Shown here: one piece after another, positions 24,365 to 33,659 of the stretch
How the letters are laid out: each line of letters opens with the position of its first letter
Numbering within the stretch: position 1 is the first letter of the stretch
Assembly (NCBI RefSeq): GCF_023101205.1
Contig: NZ_CP078078.1
Span: 1,116,001 to 1,180,000, forward strand
Length of the DNA stretch: 64,000 nt
Source of the DNA: Microbacterium aurugineum
GTDB taxonomy: Bacteria; Actinomycetota; Actinomycetes; Actinomycetales; Microbacteriaceae
Direction of reading: 5' to 3'
Translations under genes and position numbers: made by a program
Notes under the pieces: generated by a model
Databases searched by the model: none
Told to the model about the DNA's origin: nothing
The model's input: the letters and a program-made list of their open reading frames with translations, nothing else

Positions 24365-25642
24365 TCAGTTACCGTCCGGCTCCGGCCGCGATCTGGGTAT
24401 GAACTTCGGGATCCACCGCAGGAATCCGGCTGCCCCGACGAGGCCGATGACGCCCATCGCTGCGGCCGCGAAGGGGAGCGCCGAGAAAGCGGTGATCGCC
24501 GACACCAGCAGCGGCGCGATCGCACCCCCGGCGTCGGTGAGCGTGCGCCAGGATCCGAGGAAGGCGGCGGGCTCGCGCTTCGGGGCGACATCCGCACCGA
24601 GGGTGAGCAGGATCCCGCTCGACAGGCCGTTGCCGACGCCGAGCACCGCGGCGAACATCCCGAACCACAGCACCGCCGCATCGAGCTCGTGCGTGAACGA
24701 CAGCGCGAGGAAGCCGGCGCCCATGAGCACCATCGCGGGCATCGCCGCCCACAGTCGTCCGAAGCGGTCCATCACCTGCCCACTGGCGTAGAAGAGCGCG
24801 AAGTCGATCGCCCCGGAGACGCCGACCACGAGGGCGATCGTCGAGGCGTCCAGCCCCAGGGAGAGCCCCCACAGCGGGAGGACGACCTGCCGCGCGGAGC
24901 GCACCGCCGACAGCGACGCCGCGGCGAGTCCGAGACGGCCGAGCACCGCGCGCTGTCGCCACATGGTCTGGAAGATGCCCGTGCGCTCGACGGTCGGGAT
25001 GGATCCGCTCACCGCCTCGCCGGAGTCCTCCATGGAACGCTCGGCCGGGGTGAGCGGAGCGGGAGGTGTCGTCTTCTCCGGATCGGGGCCGAAGAGCACG
25101 AGAATCACCATCACCACGAGGCAGCCCAGGAAGAACCAGATCGCGGCGCTCTCGGTGCCGAACAGCTGCAGCAGACCCGCTGCCACGAACGGGCCGATGA
25201 AGATGCCGAGGCGGAAGCTGCCGCCGAGCAACGAGAGCGAGCGCGCGCGGAAGGCGACCGGAACCCTGGTCGTCATGAACGCGTGACGGGCCAGGCCGAA
25301 GGCGGCCGCGCACACGCCCAGGACGAACACTGAGGCCGCCAGCACGCCGAGCGTCGGGGCGAAGACCATTCCCACAGCCGACAGGATCGCGATCACGCCG
25401 GCGATCACCATCGTGAACCGCTCGCCGATCCGCCCGACCGCCCATCCGGCAGGGAGGTTTCCGCAGAGCTGGCCGATGACGAGCGCGGAGGCGACGAGGG
25501 CCGCGAAAGCGACGTCGGCACCCATGGCGGCTGCGAGTACCGGGATGAGCGGGATCACGGCGCCCTCGCCGAGGGCGAAGAGGACCGTCGGCAGATACAC
25601 CATCGGTCCGAACTGCCGAAGGACCGTCGATGCACTGCTCAC
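24365..25642 (-). CDS. MFS transporter
   Basis: A 425-aa transporter with about twelve membrane segments and a central cytoplasmic loop rich in Pro and charged residues (DPEKTTPPAPLTPAERS, about residues 180-220). The motif GWAVGRIGERFTMVIAG after TM2 is the MFS motif A. It resembles drug/sugar efflux carriers but the substrate is unknown. It starts with GTG at 25642, 6 nt after TAGCGT on the minus strand (25654-25649), hence probably leaderless. Confidence 0.88.
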   Translation of the reverse strand: MSSASTVLRQFGPMVYLPTVLFALGEGAVIPLIPVLAAAMGADVAFAALVASALVIGQLCGNLPAGWAVGRIGERFTMVIAGVIAILSAVGMVFAPTLGVLAASVFVLGVCAAAFGLARHAFMTTRVPVAFRARSLSLLGGSFRLGIFIGPFVAAGLLQLFGTESAAIWFFLGCLVVMVILVLFGPDPEKTTPPAPLTPAERSMEDSGEAVSGSIPTVERTGIFQTMWRQRAVLGRLGLAAASLSAVRSARQVVLPLWGLSLGLDASTIALVVGVSGAIDFALFYASGQVMDRFGRLWAAMPAMVLMGAGFLALSFTHELDAAVLWFGMFAAVLGVGNGLSSGILLTLGADVAPKREPAAFLGSWRTLTDAGGAIAPLLVSAITAFSALPFAAAAMGVIGLVGAAGFLRWIPKFIPRSRPEPDGN

Positions 25643-25708
25643 GCCCTCACGCTACTCCCCGCAGGGAGGTGCTCCTGGACCCGGTCCCCGCGTGGGCAGA
25701 CGGCACGT

Positions 25709-25714
25709 TAGGCT
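25709..25714 (+). promoter_or_regulatory. -10 element of prfB
   Basis: TAGGCT lies 8 nt before the prfB ATG, predicting a leaderless mRNA. A -35 hexamer is not clear. Confidence 0.45.
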
Positions 25715-25722
25715 GAGGTGTC

Positions 25723-26832
25723 ATGCTCGAACTAGATCTCTCCGCCGAAATCCAGGCGCTCAGGCACACCTTCGGCGACATCAGCGAGGTCGTCGATGTC
25801 TCCCGTCTCCGCGACGACATCGCGCGTCTCAGCGAAGAGGCCGGTGCTCCCGACCTCTGGGACGACACCGACAACGCGCAGAAGGTGACCAGCGCGCTCA
25901 GCCATCGTCAGTCCGAGCTCGCCCGCATCACCGGCATCGCGCAGCGCCTCGACGACCTCGAGGTGCTCGTCGGTCTCGCCAACGAGATGGACGACGAGGA
26001 TTCCGCGCAGGAGGCGCGGACCGAGCTCGCGGCACTCACCGACCTGATCAACCAGCTCGAGGTGCAGACGCTCCTCGACGGCGAGTACGACGACCGGGCA
26101 GCGATCATCACGATCCGCTCCGGCGCGGGGGGCGACGACGCCACCGACTTCGCCGAGATGCTGATGCGCATGTACCTGCGCTGGGCAGAGCGCCACAAGT
26201 ACCCCGTCAAGGTGATGGACACCTCGTACGCGGAGGGTGCGGGCATCAAGTCCGCCACCTTCGAGATCGATGCGCCCTACGCCTTCGGAACCATCTCGGT
26301 CGAAGCCGGCACGCACCGCCTCGCGCGTATCAGTCCGTTCGGATCCGCCGACAAGCGCCAGACGTCGTTCGCCGCGGTCGAGGTCATCCCGCTCATGGAG
26401 GAGGCGACCGAGGTCGACATCCCCGAGAGCGACATCCGTGTCGACGTCTTCCGCTCGTCCGGCCCCGGCGGACAGTCGGTCAACACGACCGACTCCGCGG
26501 TGCGCCTCACCCACCTTCCGACCGGCATCGTCGTGTCGATGCAGAACGAGAAGTCGCAGATCCAGAACCGGGCAGCCGCCATGCGCGTGCTGCAGACGCG
26601 GCTCCTGCTGCTCCAGAAGGAGCAGGAAGCAGCGAAGAAGAAGGAACTCGCCGGCAACATCACCGCGAGCTGGGGTGACCAGATGCGCTCCTACTTCCTC
26701 TACGGACAGCAGCTGGTGAAAGACCTCCGCACCGGCCAGGAGTCCGGGAACCCGGCCGCTGTGTTCGACGGCGATCTCGATGACTTCATCTCGGCGGGAA
26801 TCCGCTGGCGCAAGCGCAAGATCGAGGACTGA
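25723..26832 (+). CDS. prfB: Peptide chain release factor 2
   Basis: A 369-aa RF2 that reads UGA and UAA stop codons on the ribosome. It has the helical N-terminal domain, SGAGGDDATDFAEMLMRMY, the SPF codon-recognition tripeptide (ARISPFGSADKRQT, about residue 205) and the catalytic GGQ loop (SGPGGQSVNTTDSAVRLTH, about residue 250). The frame is continuous from the ATG, so the autoregulatory UGA frameshift known in many bacteria is absent. The gene ends at a strong bidirectional terminator. Confidence 0.97.
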   Translation: MLELDLSAEIQALRHTFGDISEVVDVSRLRDDIARLSEEAGAPDLWDDTDNAQKVTSALSHRQSELARITGIAQRLDDLEVLVGLANEMDDEDSAQEARTELAALTDLINQLEVQTLLDGEYDDRAAIITIRSGAGGDDATDFAEMLMRMYLRWAERHKYPVKVMDTSYAEGAGIKSATFEIDAPYAFGTISVEAGTHRLARISPFGSADKRQTSFAAVEVIPLMEEATEVDIPESDIRVDVFRSSGPGGQSVNTTDSAVRLTHLPTGIVVSMQNEKSQIQNRAAAMRVLQTRLLLLQKEQEAAKKKELAGNITASWGDQMRSYFLYGQQLVKDLRTGQESGNPAAVFDGDLDDFISAGIRWRKRKIED

Positions 26833-26880
26833 GACAAGAAGAAGGGCCCCGGAGTGATCCCGGGGCCCTTCTTCTTGTCT
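26832..26880. terminator. Bidirectional terminator of prfB and the DUF2510 gene
   Basis: A 21-bp perfect stem: AGACAAGAAGAAGGGCCCCGG (26832-26852) pairs with its complement at 26860-26880, with a 7-nt loop. The A-rich and T-rich stem ends give a T-rich tract on both strands. It serves two convergent genes. Confidence 0.85.
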
Positions 26881-26897
26881 CGGCGACAGCGCAGGAG

Positions 26898-27944
26898 TCA
26901 GTACGCGGCATCTTTCAGCGTGCCGGTCACGTCCTCATAGCTGTAGAGGATGCAGTGCACGGTGCGGTCGTCGCCACGGACCCAGGACGACTCCGTCGGC
27001 TGATACGTGTAGTAGTCGAGCACCGAATCCATGTAGGACGTGCCCACGTAGGCCTCGAATTCCGACAGGCAGCCATCCCATGCCTGGTCTTGGAGGGCGC
27101 CGTCACCGGGGAACTCCTCGCCTTCGAGGTCGTAGATGAAGAAGACCTCGTCCGTGTGAGGGTCGGCGCAGGGCACCACGGGGAGTTCGTAGATGTTCCC
27201 CTCTTCGTCGGAGTAGTCGACGAACGGCAGGCAGTCGCCCACGCGGAGATCGGCGAAGCTCACCATCTCGGCACCCTCGATGGCGCCCGAACCGTCGTCC
27301 GTCGAGGGGCGCTCGGCCGGGGCTCCGCTCGGGGAGCCGGCTCCTCCCGCCGCGGACGCGACTCCCAGCAGGACGAGCGACACGGCGACCGCGAGGATGG
27401 CGCCGATCGCCGCCACCACCATCCCGGTGATGCCCGGCCACTTCCGACCCCGCAGGAAGAGCGAGACGAGCGACAGGATGAATCCGATGGCGAGCAGGCT
27501 CCAGCCCGCGATCGCGATCACGGGGACGCAGGCGCCGATCACGCCGACGACCACCGTCACCAGGCCGATGATGCCGAGCACCGGCGTCCCGGTCGCGGCA
27601 GGGGGAGCGGCCGGGACCGCCCACGGATCACCGACGACGCCGGAAGCGCCCGGATAGCCGGTCATGGTCGGGCCCGCGACGGGTGTCGGATCCGCAGGCG
27701 CCATCATGTACGGCGGAGCGAACGGAGCAGGTTCCGGTGTGGCGGGGACGGGATCACCTTCGGGAGCAGGAGCAGGAGCGGGAGCAGGAGCAGGAGCGGG
27801 AGCGGGCGCGGGAGCGGGAGCAGGAGCGGGATCGGGCTCGGCGGGCCGCGGGGGAGCGGCCACGACGTGCTCGGTCCATTGCTGTCCGTCCCACCACCGC
27901 TGGTTCCCCGAACCGTCGTCGTACCACCCCGCAGGCGTAGTCAT
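26898..27944 (-). CDS. DUF2510 / septum-formation-domain membrane protein
   Basis: A 348-aa protein. It starts with a DUF2510 module (PAGWYDDGSGNQRWWDGQQW), then a Pro-Ala repeat (PAPAPAP, about residues 38-62), a Pro-rich linker, two or three membrane segments (about 125-200), and an exported C-terminal domain (DLRVGDCLPFVDYSDEEG, with cysteines at VVPCADPHTDEVFF, DGCLSEF and HCILYSY), like the septum-formation domain family. The role is unknown; such proteins are common in actinobacterial cell envelopes. The next gene upstream is a paralogue with the same N-terminal half. Confidence 0.8.
   Translation of the reverse strand: MTTPAGWYDDGSGNQRWWDGQQWTEHVVAAPPRPAEPDPAPAPAPAPAPAPAPAPAPAPAPEGDPVPATPEPAPFAPPYMMAPADPTPVAGPTMTGYPGASGVVGDPWAVPAAPPAATGTPVLGIIGLVTVVVGVIGACVPVIAIAGWSLLAIGFILSLVSLFLRGRKWPGITGMVVAAIGAILAVAVSLVLLGVASAAGGAGSPSGAPAERPSTDDGSGAIEGAEMVSFADLRVGDCLPFVDYSDEEGNIYELPVVPCADPHTDEVFFIYDLEGEEFPGDGALQDQAWDGCLSEFEAYVGTSYMDSVLDYYTYQPTESSWVRGDDRTVHCILYSYEDVTGTLKDAAY
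27762..27836. repeat. GAGCAG/GAGCGG hexamer microsatellite
   Basis: A run of imperfect hexamers of the type GGAGCAGGAGCGGGAGC, on the minus strand coding for the Pro-Ala repeat of the DUF2510 protein. Such runs vary in length by slippage in whole codons. Confidence 0.75.
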
Positions 27945-27969
27945 CTCGCGCTCCCGCTGTCGTGGTGTC

Positions 27970-28854
27970 TCAGGAGACGAAACAGGCGGTGATGGCCTCG
28001 GTGTCCCCGAGGACCTCGGCCAGACCGTTGATCGCGTCGAGATCCGTCAGAGTGCCGTCACTCTCGGCGATCGCACGCAGCGTGGCGTTGTCGAGGTCGG
28101 AGACGACGAGCAGGTCGGCGAGGCACAGGACCTGTTCCTCGGTGTACCCCTCGGTGCCGTCCAGCATGAGGATCGCCGTCAGTCCTGCGGCCACCTCGGG
28201 CGTGGTCGGGCGGGTGCCGTCGTCGGCACCGTCCGTCTCGCCCGGGTCGGTCGCCTCGCTCGACGGGGAGGTGCTCGGGAGGTTGTCGAGCTCTTCGCTC
28301 GCCGTCTGCGCGACCGCGAAGACGAACACGAAGAACATCACGACGCCGATGATCGTGCCGACGACGGCGAGGATAAGGCCCGCGATGCCGGGCCACTTCT
28401 TGCCCTTCAGGAAAAGCGAGATCAGCGAGACGATGAAGCCGGCGCCGAGCAGGATGAACCCGAAGAACCCGATCACGGGGATGAAGGCGAGGATCGTTCC
28501 GACCGCCGCGAGGCCGAGGCCGACGAGTCCGAGGATCGAGATCTTCTTCGGAGCGTCCTGGCCGGGCTGAGTGTACGGCGAAGCGGCGGGGTAACCCGAC
28601 GGCGACGTCGTGTACCCCGCAGGGTAGTTCGGGGCGGAACCCGGGTAACCGGCGGCCGGCTGAGCCGGGGAGCCGTATTCGGGGACCTCGGAGGCGGGGA
28701 CCTCGGGGGCTGACGGAGTCTCAGCCGCAGCGGGGGCCTCGGACTCGACCGGGGCCGCGGCCTCGGGAGCGAAGTGCTCGGTCCACTGCTGGCCGTCCCA
28801 CCAGCGCTGGCGTCCGGATCCGTCGTCGTACCAGCCTGCTGGTGTCGTGGTCAT
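27970..28854 (-). CDS. DUF2510 membrane protein, paralogue
   Basis: A 294-aa protein with the same N-terminal module (PAGWYDDGSGRQRWWDGQQW), a Pro/Ala/Glu/Ser-rich linker to about residue 105 with GYPGSAPNYPAGYTTSPSG repeats, membrane segments (about 115-190) and an exported tail with two cysteines (LCLADLLVVSDLDNATL and ITACFVS). The ATG at 28854 follows GGGGGAAT. It is in tandem with the other DUF2510 gene (25 bp apart), probably one transcript after duplication. Function unknown. Confidence 0.8.
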   Translation of the reverse strand: MTTTPAGWYDDGSGRQRWWDGQQWTEHFAPEAAAPVESEAPAAAETPSAPEVPASEVPEYGSPAQPAAGYPGSAPNYPAGYTTSPSGYPAASPYTQPGQDAPKKISILGLVGLGLAAVGTILAFIPVIGFFGFILLGAGFIVSLISLFLKGKKWPGIAGLILAVVGTIIGVVMFFVFVFAVAQTASEELDNLPSTSPSSEATDPGETDGADDGTRPTTPEVAAGLTAILMLDGTEGYTEEQVLCLADLLVVSDLDNATLRAIAESDGTLTDLDAINGLAEVLGDTEAITACFVS

Positions 28855-29020
28855 GATTCCCCCTCGATGAATGCGATCGCTCCCTGGTGCGGCGACCCCT
28901 TCATGTATAGCAGTGGGCGGTGACGGGGGTGAGGCCTCCGGATGGGGAACAGTCCCCATTTCGTGCGCACAGGGACACGGTGTGCGGGGTGTCGCTCGCG
29001 ACCAGCCGGAGGGGCGCGCT

Positions 29021-29026
29021 TAGGCT
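29021..29026 (+). promoter_or_regulatory. -10 element of ftsE
   Basis: TAGGCT lies 9 nt before the ftsE ATG at 29036; probably leaderless or with a leader of a few nt. Confidence 0.4.
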
Positions 29027-29035
29027 CGAATCGCC

Positions 29036-30142
29036 ATGATTCGGTTCGAGAACGTCACCAAGCGCTACAGAGGGACGAAGAAGCCCGCTCTCTCCGGTGT
29101 CGACTTCGAAGTGCAGCGCGGGGAGTTCGTCTTCCTCGTCGGTGCCTCGGGGTCCGGGAAATCCTCCTGTCTGCGCCTCATCCTGCGTGAAGACGTGCCG
29201 ACCTCCGGCCGCGTCGCGGTCCTCGGTCGGGATCTCCGCTCGCTCGCCAACCGCAAGGTGCCGTACTTCCGGCGCCACATCGGCTCGGTGTTCCAGGACT
29301 TCCGCCTCCTCCCTTCGAAGACCGTCTATCAGAACGTGGCTTTCACGCTGCAGGTCACCGGATCCTCGCGAGGATTCATCCAGCAGGCCGTACCGGAGGC
29401 ACTCGCTCTCGTCGGACTCGACGGCAAGCAGAAGCGCATGCCGCACGAGCTGTCCGGTGGGGAGCAGCAGCGCGTCGCGATCGCCCGCGCACTGGTGAAC
29501 CGCCCCCAGGTGCTGCTGGCCGACGAGCCCACCGGCAATCTCGACCCCGCGACCTCCGTCGACATCATGCAGCTCCTCGCCCGCATCAACGCGGGAGGGA
29601 CCACCGTGCTGATGGCCACGCACGAGGCCGGCTTCGTCGACCAGATGCAGCGTCGCGTGATCGAGTTGCGCGACGGGGAGATGGTGCGTGATGAGGTGCA
29701 CGGCGGCTACGGCGACACCTCGAACATCCCGCGCCTCGTGCCGGAGGAGGTCCGCGGTGCCGCTGCGGCCGCCGCCCTCACCGCGGTGCAGGAGGTGCAG
29801 CGCCAGACGGCCGATCTCTCGGTGGTGCGCGCTGCCCTCGCCGAGGAGCTCGCCGCGCAGCGGACCGCGGCCGCGGACCGGGGCCCGGATGTCGAAGCCG
29901 AGCCGTCCCCGCGGACGGTCGAGCCTCCGCAGACCGTCGAACCTCCGGAGCAGGCCTTCACGCCCGAGGCGGACGAGACCGCGCGGATCGTCGAACCGCC
30001 TGCCGTGGTCGAGCCACCCGCCGTCAACCGGCCCCGCACGCATCCGATCACCGTCCCGAATGTCGATGTCGCAGAGCTCGGAGTCGCCGACCGCCTCGGC
30101 CTCTCCGACGAAGACGACGAGGAAGTGGGCCCGACCTCATGA
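29036..30142 (+). CDS. ftsE: Cell division ATP-binding protein FtsE with C-terminal extension
   Basis: A 368-aa ABC ATPase; its first 225 residues match FtsE: MIRFENVTKRYRGTKKPALS, Walker A GASGSGKSSCL (about 38), signature [20 protein letters not shown] (about 140) and Walker B LLADEPTGNLDP. With FtsX it controls peptidoglycan hydrolases such as RipC-type proteins at the division site. Unlike the usual 225-230 residues, it has about 140 more, rich in Pro, Glu and Val with repeated VEPP units (VEPPQTVEPPEQ), likely disordered. ftsX overlaps by 4 bp, and smpB follows. Confidence 0.95.
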   Translation: MIRFENVTKRYRGTKKPALSGVDFEVQRGEFVFLVGASGSGKSSCLRLILREDVPTSGRVAVLGRDLRSLANRKVPYFRRHIGSVFQDFRLLPSKTVYQNVAFTLQVTGSSRGFIQQAVPEALALVGLDGKQKRMPHELSGGEQQRVAIARALVNRPQVLLADEPTGNLDPATSVDIMQLLARINAGGTTVLMATHEAGFVDQMQRRVIELRDGEMVRDEVHGGYGDTSNIPRLVPEEVRGAAAAAALTAVQEVQRQTADLSVVRAALAEELAAQRTAAADRGPDVEAEPSPRTVEPPQTVEPPEQAFTPEADETARIVEPPAVVEPPAVNRPRTHPITVPNVDVAELGVADRLGLSDEDDEEVGPTS

Positions 30143-31053
30143 GAATCGGACTCATCCTCGCCGAGGCCCTGGGCGGCCTCCGGCGGAACATCTCGATGGT
30201 GATCTCCGTCGTCCTCGTGACCTTCGTGTCACTGACCTTCGTCGGCGCAGCGATCCTGATGCAGGGGCAGATCGGTGTCATGCGCGGGTACTGGGCCGAG
30301 CGCGCCCAGGTCGCCGTGTACATGTGCTCGGAGGTCTCCGAGTCGGAGACCTGTATCGATGGTGCGGCCAGCGAGGAGCAGGTCGCCGCGGTCCGCGCCC
30401 AGCTCGAGGGCGAGGCCCTGGCGCCGCTGATCAGCTCCATCACCTTCGACACGAAGGAAGAGACCTACGCCAAGCTCGTCGACCAGCTCGGCGCGGAGCA
30501 GGCGAGCGTTCTCACGCCGGACCAGGCGTTCGAGGTGTTCTTCGTCACGATGAAGGATCCGGGCCAGTCACAGGTGCTCGCCGAAGCCTTCAGCGGCCAG
30601 GCGGGGGTCGAACAGGTGACGGATCAGCTGCAATACCTCGATCCGCTGTTCTCGGCACTGACCGTCGCCACCTACATCGCGGTCGGCATCGCCGTGCTGA
30701 TGCTCATCGCTGCGACGCTGTTGATCGGCACGACCATCCGGCTGTCGGCGTACGCCCGACGCAAGGAGATCGGGATCATGCGTCTGGTCGGTGCCTCGAA
30801 CCGATTCATCCAGACACCCTTCGTCCTGGAGGGCGTCTTCGCGGCGTTCCTCGGCTCGGCGCTCGCGAGCGCTGCGGTCGTCGCCGGTATGCACTTCGGC
30901 GTCGAGGGCTACCTGAGAGGTCGGGTCCCCTTCATCACGACCTGGGTGACGATGCAGGACGCGGTTCTCGTCGTGCCCGTGCTGATCGGCATCGGGGTGG
31001 TGCTGGCCGCTCTGTCCGCCGGGTTCGCGATCCGCCGCTGGCTCCGTACCTGA
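30139..31053 (+). CDS. ftsX: Cell division protein FtsX
   Basis: A 304-aa permease-like partner of FtsE. It starts MRIGLILAEALGGLRRNISM, has one N-terminal membrane helix (about 22-45), a large extracellular loop (about 50-170) and three more membrane helices in the FtsX domain (AYARRKEIGIMRLVGASNRF, about 200). The extracellular loop would contact a cell-wall hydrolase. The ATG overlaps the ftsE stop (ATGA). Confidence 0.95.
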   Translation: MRIGLILAEALGGLRRNISMVISVVLVTFVSLTFVGAAILMQGQIGVMRGYWAERAQVAVYMCSEVSESETCIDGAASEEQVAAVRAQLEGEALAPLISSITFDTKEETYAKLVDQLGAEQASVLTPDQAFEVFFVTMKDPGQSQVLAEAFSGQAGVEQVTDQLQYLDPLFSALTVATYIAVGIAVLMLIAATLLIGTTIRLSAYARRKEIGIMRLVGASNRFIQTPFVLEGVFAAFLGSALASAAVVAGMHFGVEGYLRGRVPFITTWVTMQDAVLVVPVLIGIGVVLAALSAGFAIRRWLRT

Positions 31054-31116
31054 TAGCCTGAAAGGCTGCTCGGTCGGAAAGATCGATCGAGCTCATCACG
31101 GCAACAGGAGAGCATC

Positions 31117-31593
31117 ATGCCCAGGGAACGCGGAGAGAAGGTCGTCGCGACCAATCGTCGCGCACGTCACGACTACACGATCGAGAAGTCGTACGAGGCG
31201 GGGATGGTGCTCACCGGCACCGAGGTGAAGTCGCTGCGTCAGGGACGCGCCAACCTCAGCGACGGCTACGCGTTCGTCAAGGGGAACGAGGTCTTCCTCG
31301 ACTCCGTGCACATCCCGGAGTACTCGCAGGGGCACTGGACCAATCACTCGGCCAAGCGCGTCCGCAAGCTGCTGCTGCATCGCGAGGAGATCGCGAAGAT
31401 CGCGCACGCGGTTTCTGCGGGCGGATACACGCTGATCCCTCTGAAGCTCTACTTCTCGGACGGCCGCGCGAAGGTCGAGATCGCCCTCGCAAAGGGCAAG
31501 CGCGAGTACGACAAGCGTCAGACCCTGCGAGAGCGTCAGGACACGCGCGAGGCCGAGCGCGCGATGCGCCTGCGCAACCGCGTGGGGGAGTAG
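31117..31593 (+). CDS. smpB: SsrA-binding protein SmpB
   Basis: A 158-aa tmRNA partner for trans-translation. It shows NRRARHDYTIEKSYEAGMVL, TGTEVKSLRQGRANLSDGYA and the basic C-terminal tail KGKREYDKRQTLRERQDTRE, all typical. The start follows ACAGGAGAGC. The position after ftsEX is the usual actinobacterial order. The ssrA gene was not found in the few bases before the convergent peptidase gene. Confidence 0.97.
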   Translation: MPRERGEKVVATNRRARHDYTIEKSYEAGMVLTGTEVKSLRQGRANLSDGYAFVKGNEVFLDSVHIPEYSQGHWTNHSAKRVRKLLLHREEIAKIAHAVSAGGYTLIPLKLYFSDGRAKVEIALAKGKREYDKRQTLRERQDTREAERAMRLRNRVGE

Positions 31594-31603
31594 CGCCCCG
31601 CCC

Positions 31604-33469
31604 TCAGCGGCGTGGTTCGAACCCGAACACCCGGCCGAGGAACGCGAGTTCGCGTTCGAGGGAGTCGACGATCGTCTCCGCACTGCGGAAACCGTGGCCC
31701 TCGCTCGGGTACAGCACGTACTCGTGATCGACGCCGCGCGCCGCCAGGGCATCGCGGATCGACTCCGACTGCGACGGCGGGACCACGCGGTCCTCGCCGC
31801 CCTGGAGGAGCAGCACCGGAACGTCGATGCGGTCGGCGTGGGTCAGCGGCGAACGCTCGATGTACACGTCTTCGTACTCGGGGAGGGGGCCGACGAGTCC
31901 ATCGAGGTACGTCGCTTCGAAGTCATGGGTCTCCGCGGCCAGCAGCCGCAGATCCGCCACGCCGTAGCGGCTGATCCCCGCGGCGAACGCCCCGCCACGG
32001 ACCAGCGCCGACAGGACCGTCCACCCTCCGGCCGACCCTCCGCGGATGGCGATGCGGGCGGGGTCGGCGAGTCCCGCGTCCGCGAGCCCGCGAGCGGCGG
32101 AGATCACGTCATCGACGTCGACGACACCCCATTGCCCGTCCAGACGCTCGCGGTAGGCCCGGCCGTAGCCCGTAGATCCGCCGTAGTTCACGTCGAGCAC
32201 GCCGATGCCCCGGCTCGTGTAGTAGGCGATCGCCGTCGAGGAGGCGCCGGAGACGTGCGCCGTCGGCCCTCCGTGCACGAGCACGATGTACGGCGGGAGC
32301 TCGTCGTCGGGTGCGCTCGCATCCGGGTTCGCGGGAGGATACGCGAAGGCGTGCACCTCGCCGTGCGCACCATCGACCTCGATCGGCACCGCGCGCGGCA
32401 TCCACCGTGCGTCCACAGGCTCCCCGCCGCGCACCGTGACGGTCTCTCCGGAGTCGACGTCGACGACCCACAGGCCCGGTGTGACGTGTGAGCCGTTCCC
32501 GGAGAGCAGCACCCGTGTGCCCTCGGCGTCGTCCACGCTCACATGTCCGTCCCCGGGGACATCGATCGGACGTGCGGCGCCATCCGCATCGATCACGACC
32601 ACCAGGTCACGGCCGTTCGTCCGCACGGCCACGATCCGCCCGTCGTTCAGCGGCTGGTACCAGCGGTTGCCGAGCACCCAGAGCCCGTAGCCCGTGTCGG
32701 CATCCGCCGGTGCGAGCGGCTGCGGCTCGGCGCCCGGGACGTCGCCGTCGAGAGCGACGCGGTGCAGCCCCCATCGGCCGGCGGAGTCATCGGCGAACAC
32801 CAGTTCCGCGTCGCCGAGCCACTCCGGTTGCAGAGCCGCTCGCGAGGGCACGGTGTGCACGTCGCCTGCGGGGAGAGCGATGAGCCGAACATGTGCCTCT
32901 TCCCACGGCATCCGGCCGGTGTCCCACTCGACCCAGGCGATCCGCTCGCCGTCGGAGGAGAGCGCCGGATGGGCGACGAAGCCCTCACTCTCCCGGATCA
33001 CCCGGATCGCGCTCGCGTCGTCCGCCGCCGAACCGTCGACCGGGATCTCGATGATCGATCGGGTGTGCGGGGTCGTCGACAGGTCTTCACGCACGGCCAG
33101 CAGACGCCCGGCCTGCACCCGCAGGCCTCCGTGCGCCGCGCCCTGCGGGGTGAGGGGGACAGGCTCGGTGCCAGGGACGAGTCGACGCACTCGCTGATCA
33201 GCCGCATCGACGAAGTAGAGCGTGCCCTGGCGATCGGCTGTCCATGCGCCGCCCCCGTACTCGTGCACCCGCGAACGTGCGCTCCAGGGGGCGGGAAGGA
33301 TCTCGTCCCCGGACGAACTCCGCACCGTCACGCGCCCCTTCTCGGACGGGACGGATTCCCCCCACCAGATCTCGGAGCCGACGAAGCGGGCGCCGTCGAT
33401 GCGCGGGGACGAGACCGCCACGGATGCGGCGGAGAAGGGCGAGGGCCAGGAACCGTAAGGGGACGACAT
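31604..33469 (-). CDS. S9 family prolyl oligopeptidase-like peptidase
   Basis: A 621-aa serine peptidase. About residues 1-375 are beta-propeller-like repeats, and the C-terminal alpha/beta hydrolase has VHGGPTAHVSG, the nucleophile motif IRGGSAGGWTVLS (Ser479), LLLQGGEDRVVPPSQSESI (Asp) and YPSEGHGFRSAET (His). Dipeptidyl/acylaminoacyl peptidase activity is likely, substrate unknown. No signal peptide is seen. The ATG is 6 nt after TAGGCT on the minus strand (33481-33476), so probably leaderless. It is convergent with smpB. Confidence 0.9.
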   Translation of the reverse strand: MSSPYGSWPSPFSAASVAVSSPRIDGARFVGSEIWWGESVPSEKGRVTVRSSSGDEILPAPWSARSRVHEYGGGAWTADRQGTLYFVDAADQRVRRLVPGTEPVPLTPQGAAHGGLRVQAGRLLAVREDLSTTPHTRSIIEIPVDGSAADDASAIRVIRESEGFVAHPALSSDGERIAWVEWDTGRMPWEEAHVRLIALPAGDVHTVPSRAALQPEWLGDAELVFADDSAGRWGLHRVALDGDVPGAEPQPLAPADADTGYGLWVLGNRWYQPLNDGRIVAVRTNGRDLVVVIDADGAARPIDVPGDGHVSVDDAEGTRVLLSGNGSHVTPGLWVVDVDSGETVTVRGGEPVDARWMPRAVPIEVDGAHGEVHAFAYPPANPDASAPDDELPPYIVLVHGGPTAHVSGASSTAIAYYTSRGIGVLDVNYGGSTGYGRAYRERLDGQWGVVDVDDVISAARGLADAGLADPARIAIRGGSAGGWTVLSALVRGGAFAAGISRYGVADLRLLAAETHDFEATYLDGLVGPLPEYEDVYIERSPLTHADRIDVPVLLLQGGEDRVVPPSQSESIRDALAARGVDHEYVLYPSEGHGFRSAETIVDSLERELAFLGRVFGFEPRR

Positions 33470-33659
33470 GCTTCGAGCCTATGGGCCGATGACACACGGC
33501 GTCACACACGTGCGGCGACCCGACAGGGTGATCTAGGTTTCTGGAAACGCCCCGGTTCGCCCCGGAGCGTGGAGCGACAGCCGAGCCCGGCACCCGCCCG
33601 CGAACGACGTCCTCTGTGTCGTGCGCGGTCCCCGGCCCGACTTGTCCCCAGGAGAGAAG

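Noticed and set aside
25723..26832. Programmed frameshift in prfB
   Set aside because: The reading frame is continuous and no internal TGA near the start is found.
31054..31603. ssrA (tmRNA) next to smpB
   Set aside because: The gaps around smpB are too short (63 and 10 bp) to hold it.
33470..33659. SAM or SAH riboswitch before metF
   Set aside because: The region is GC-rich with hairpins, but none of the conserved core blocks of these riboswitches is seen.
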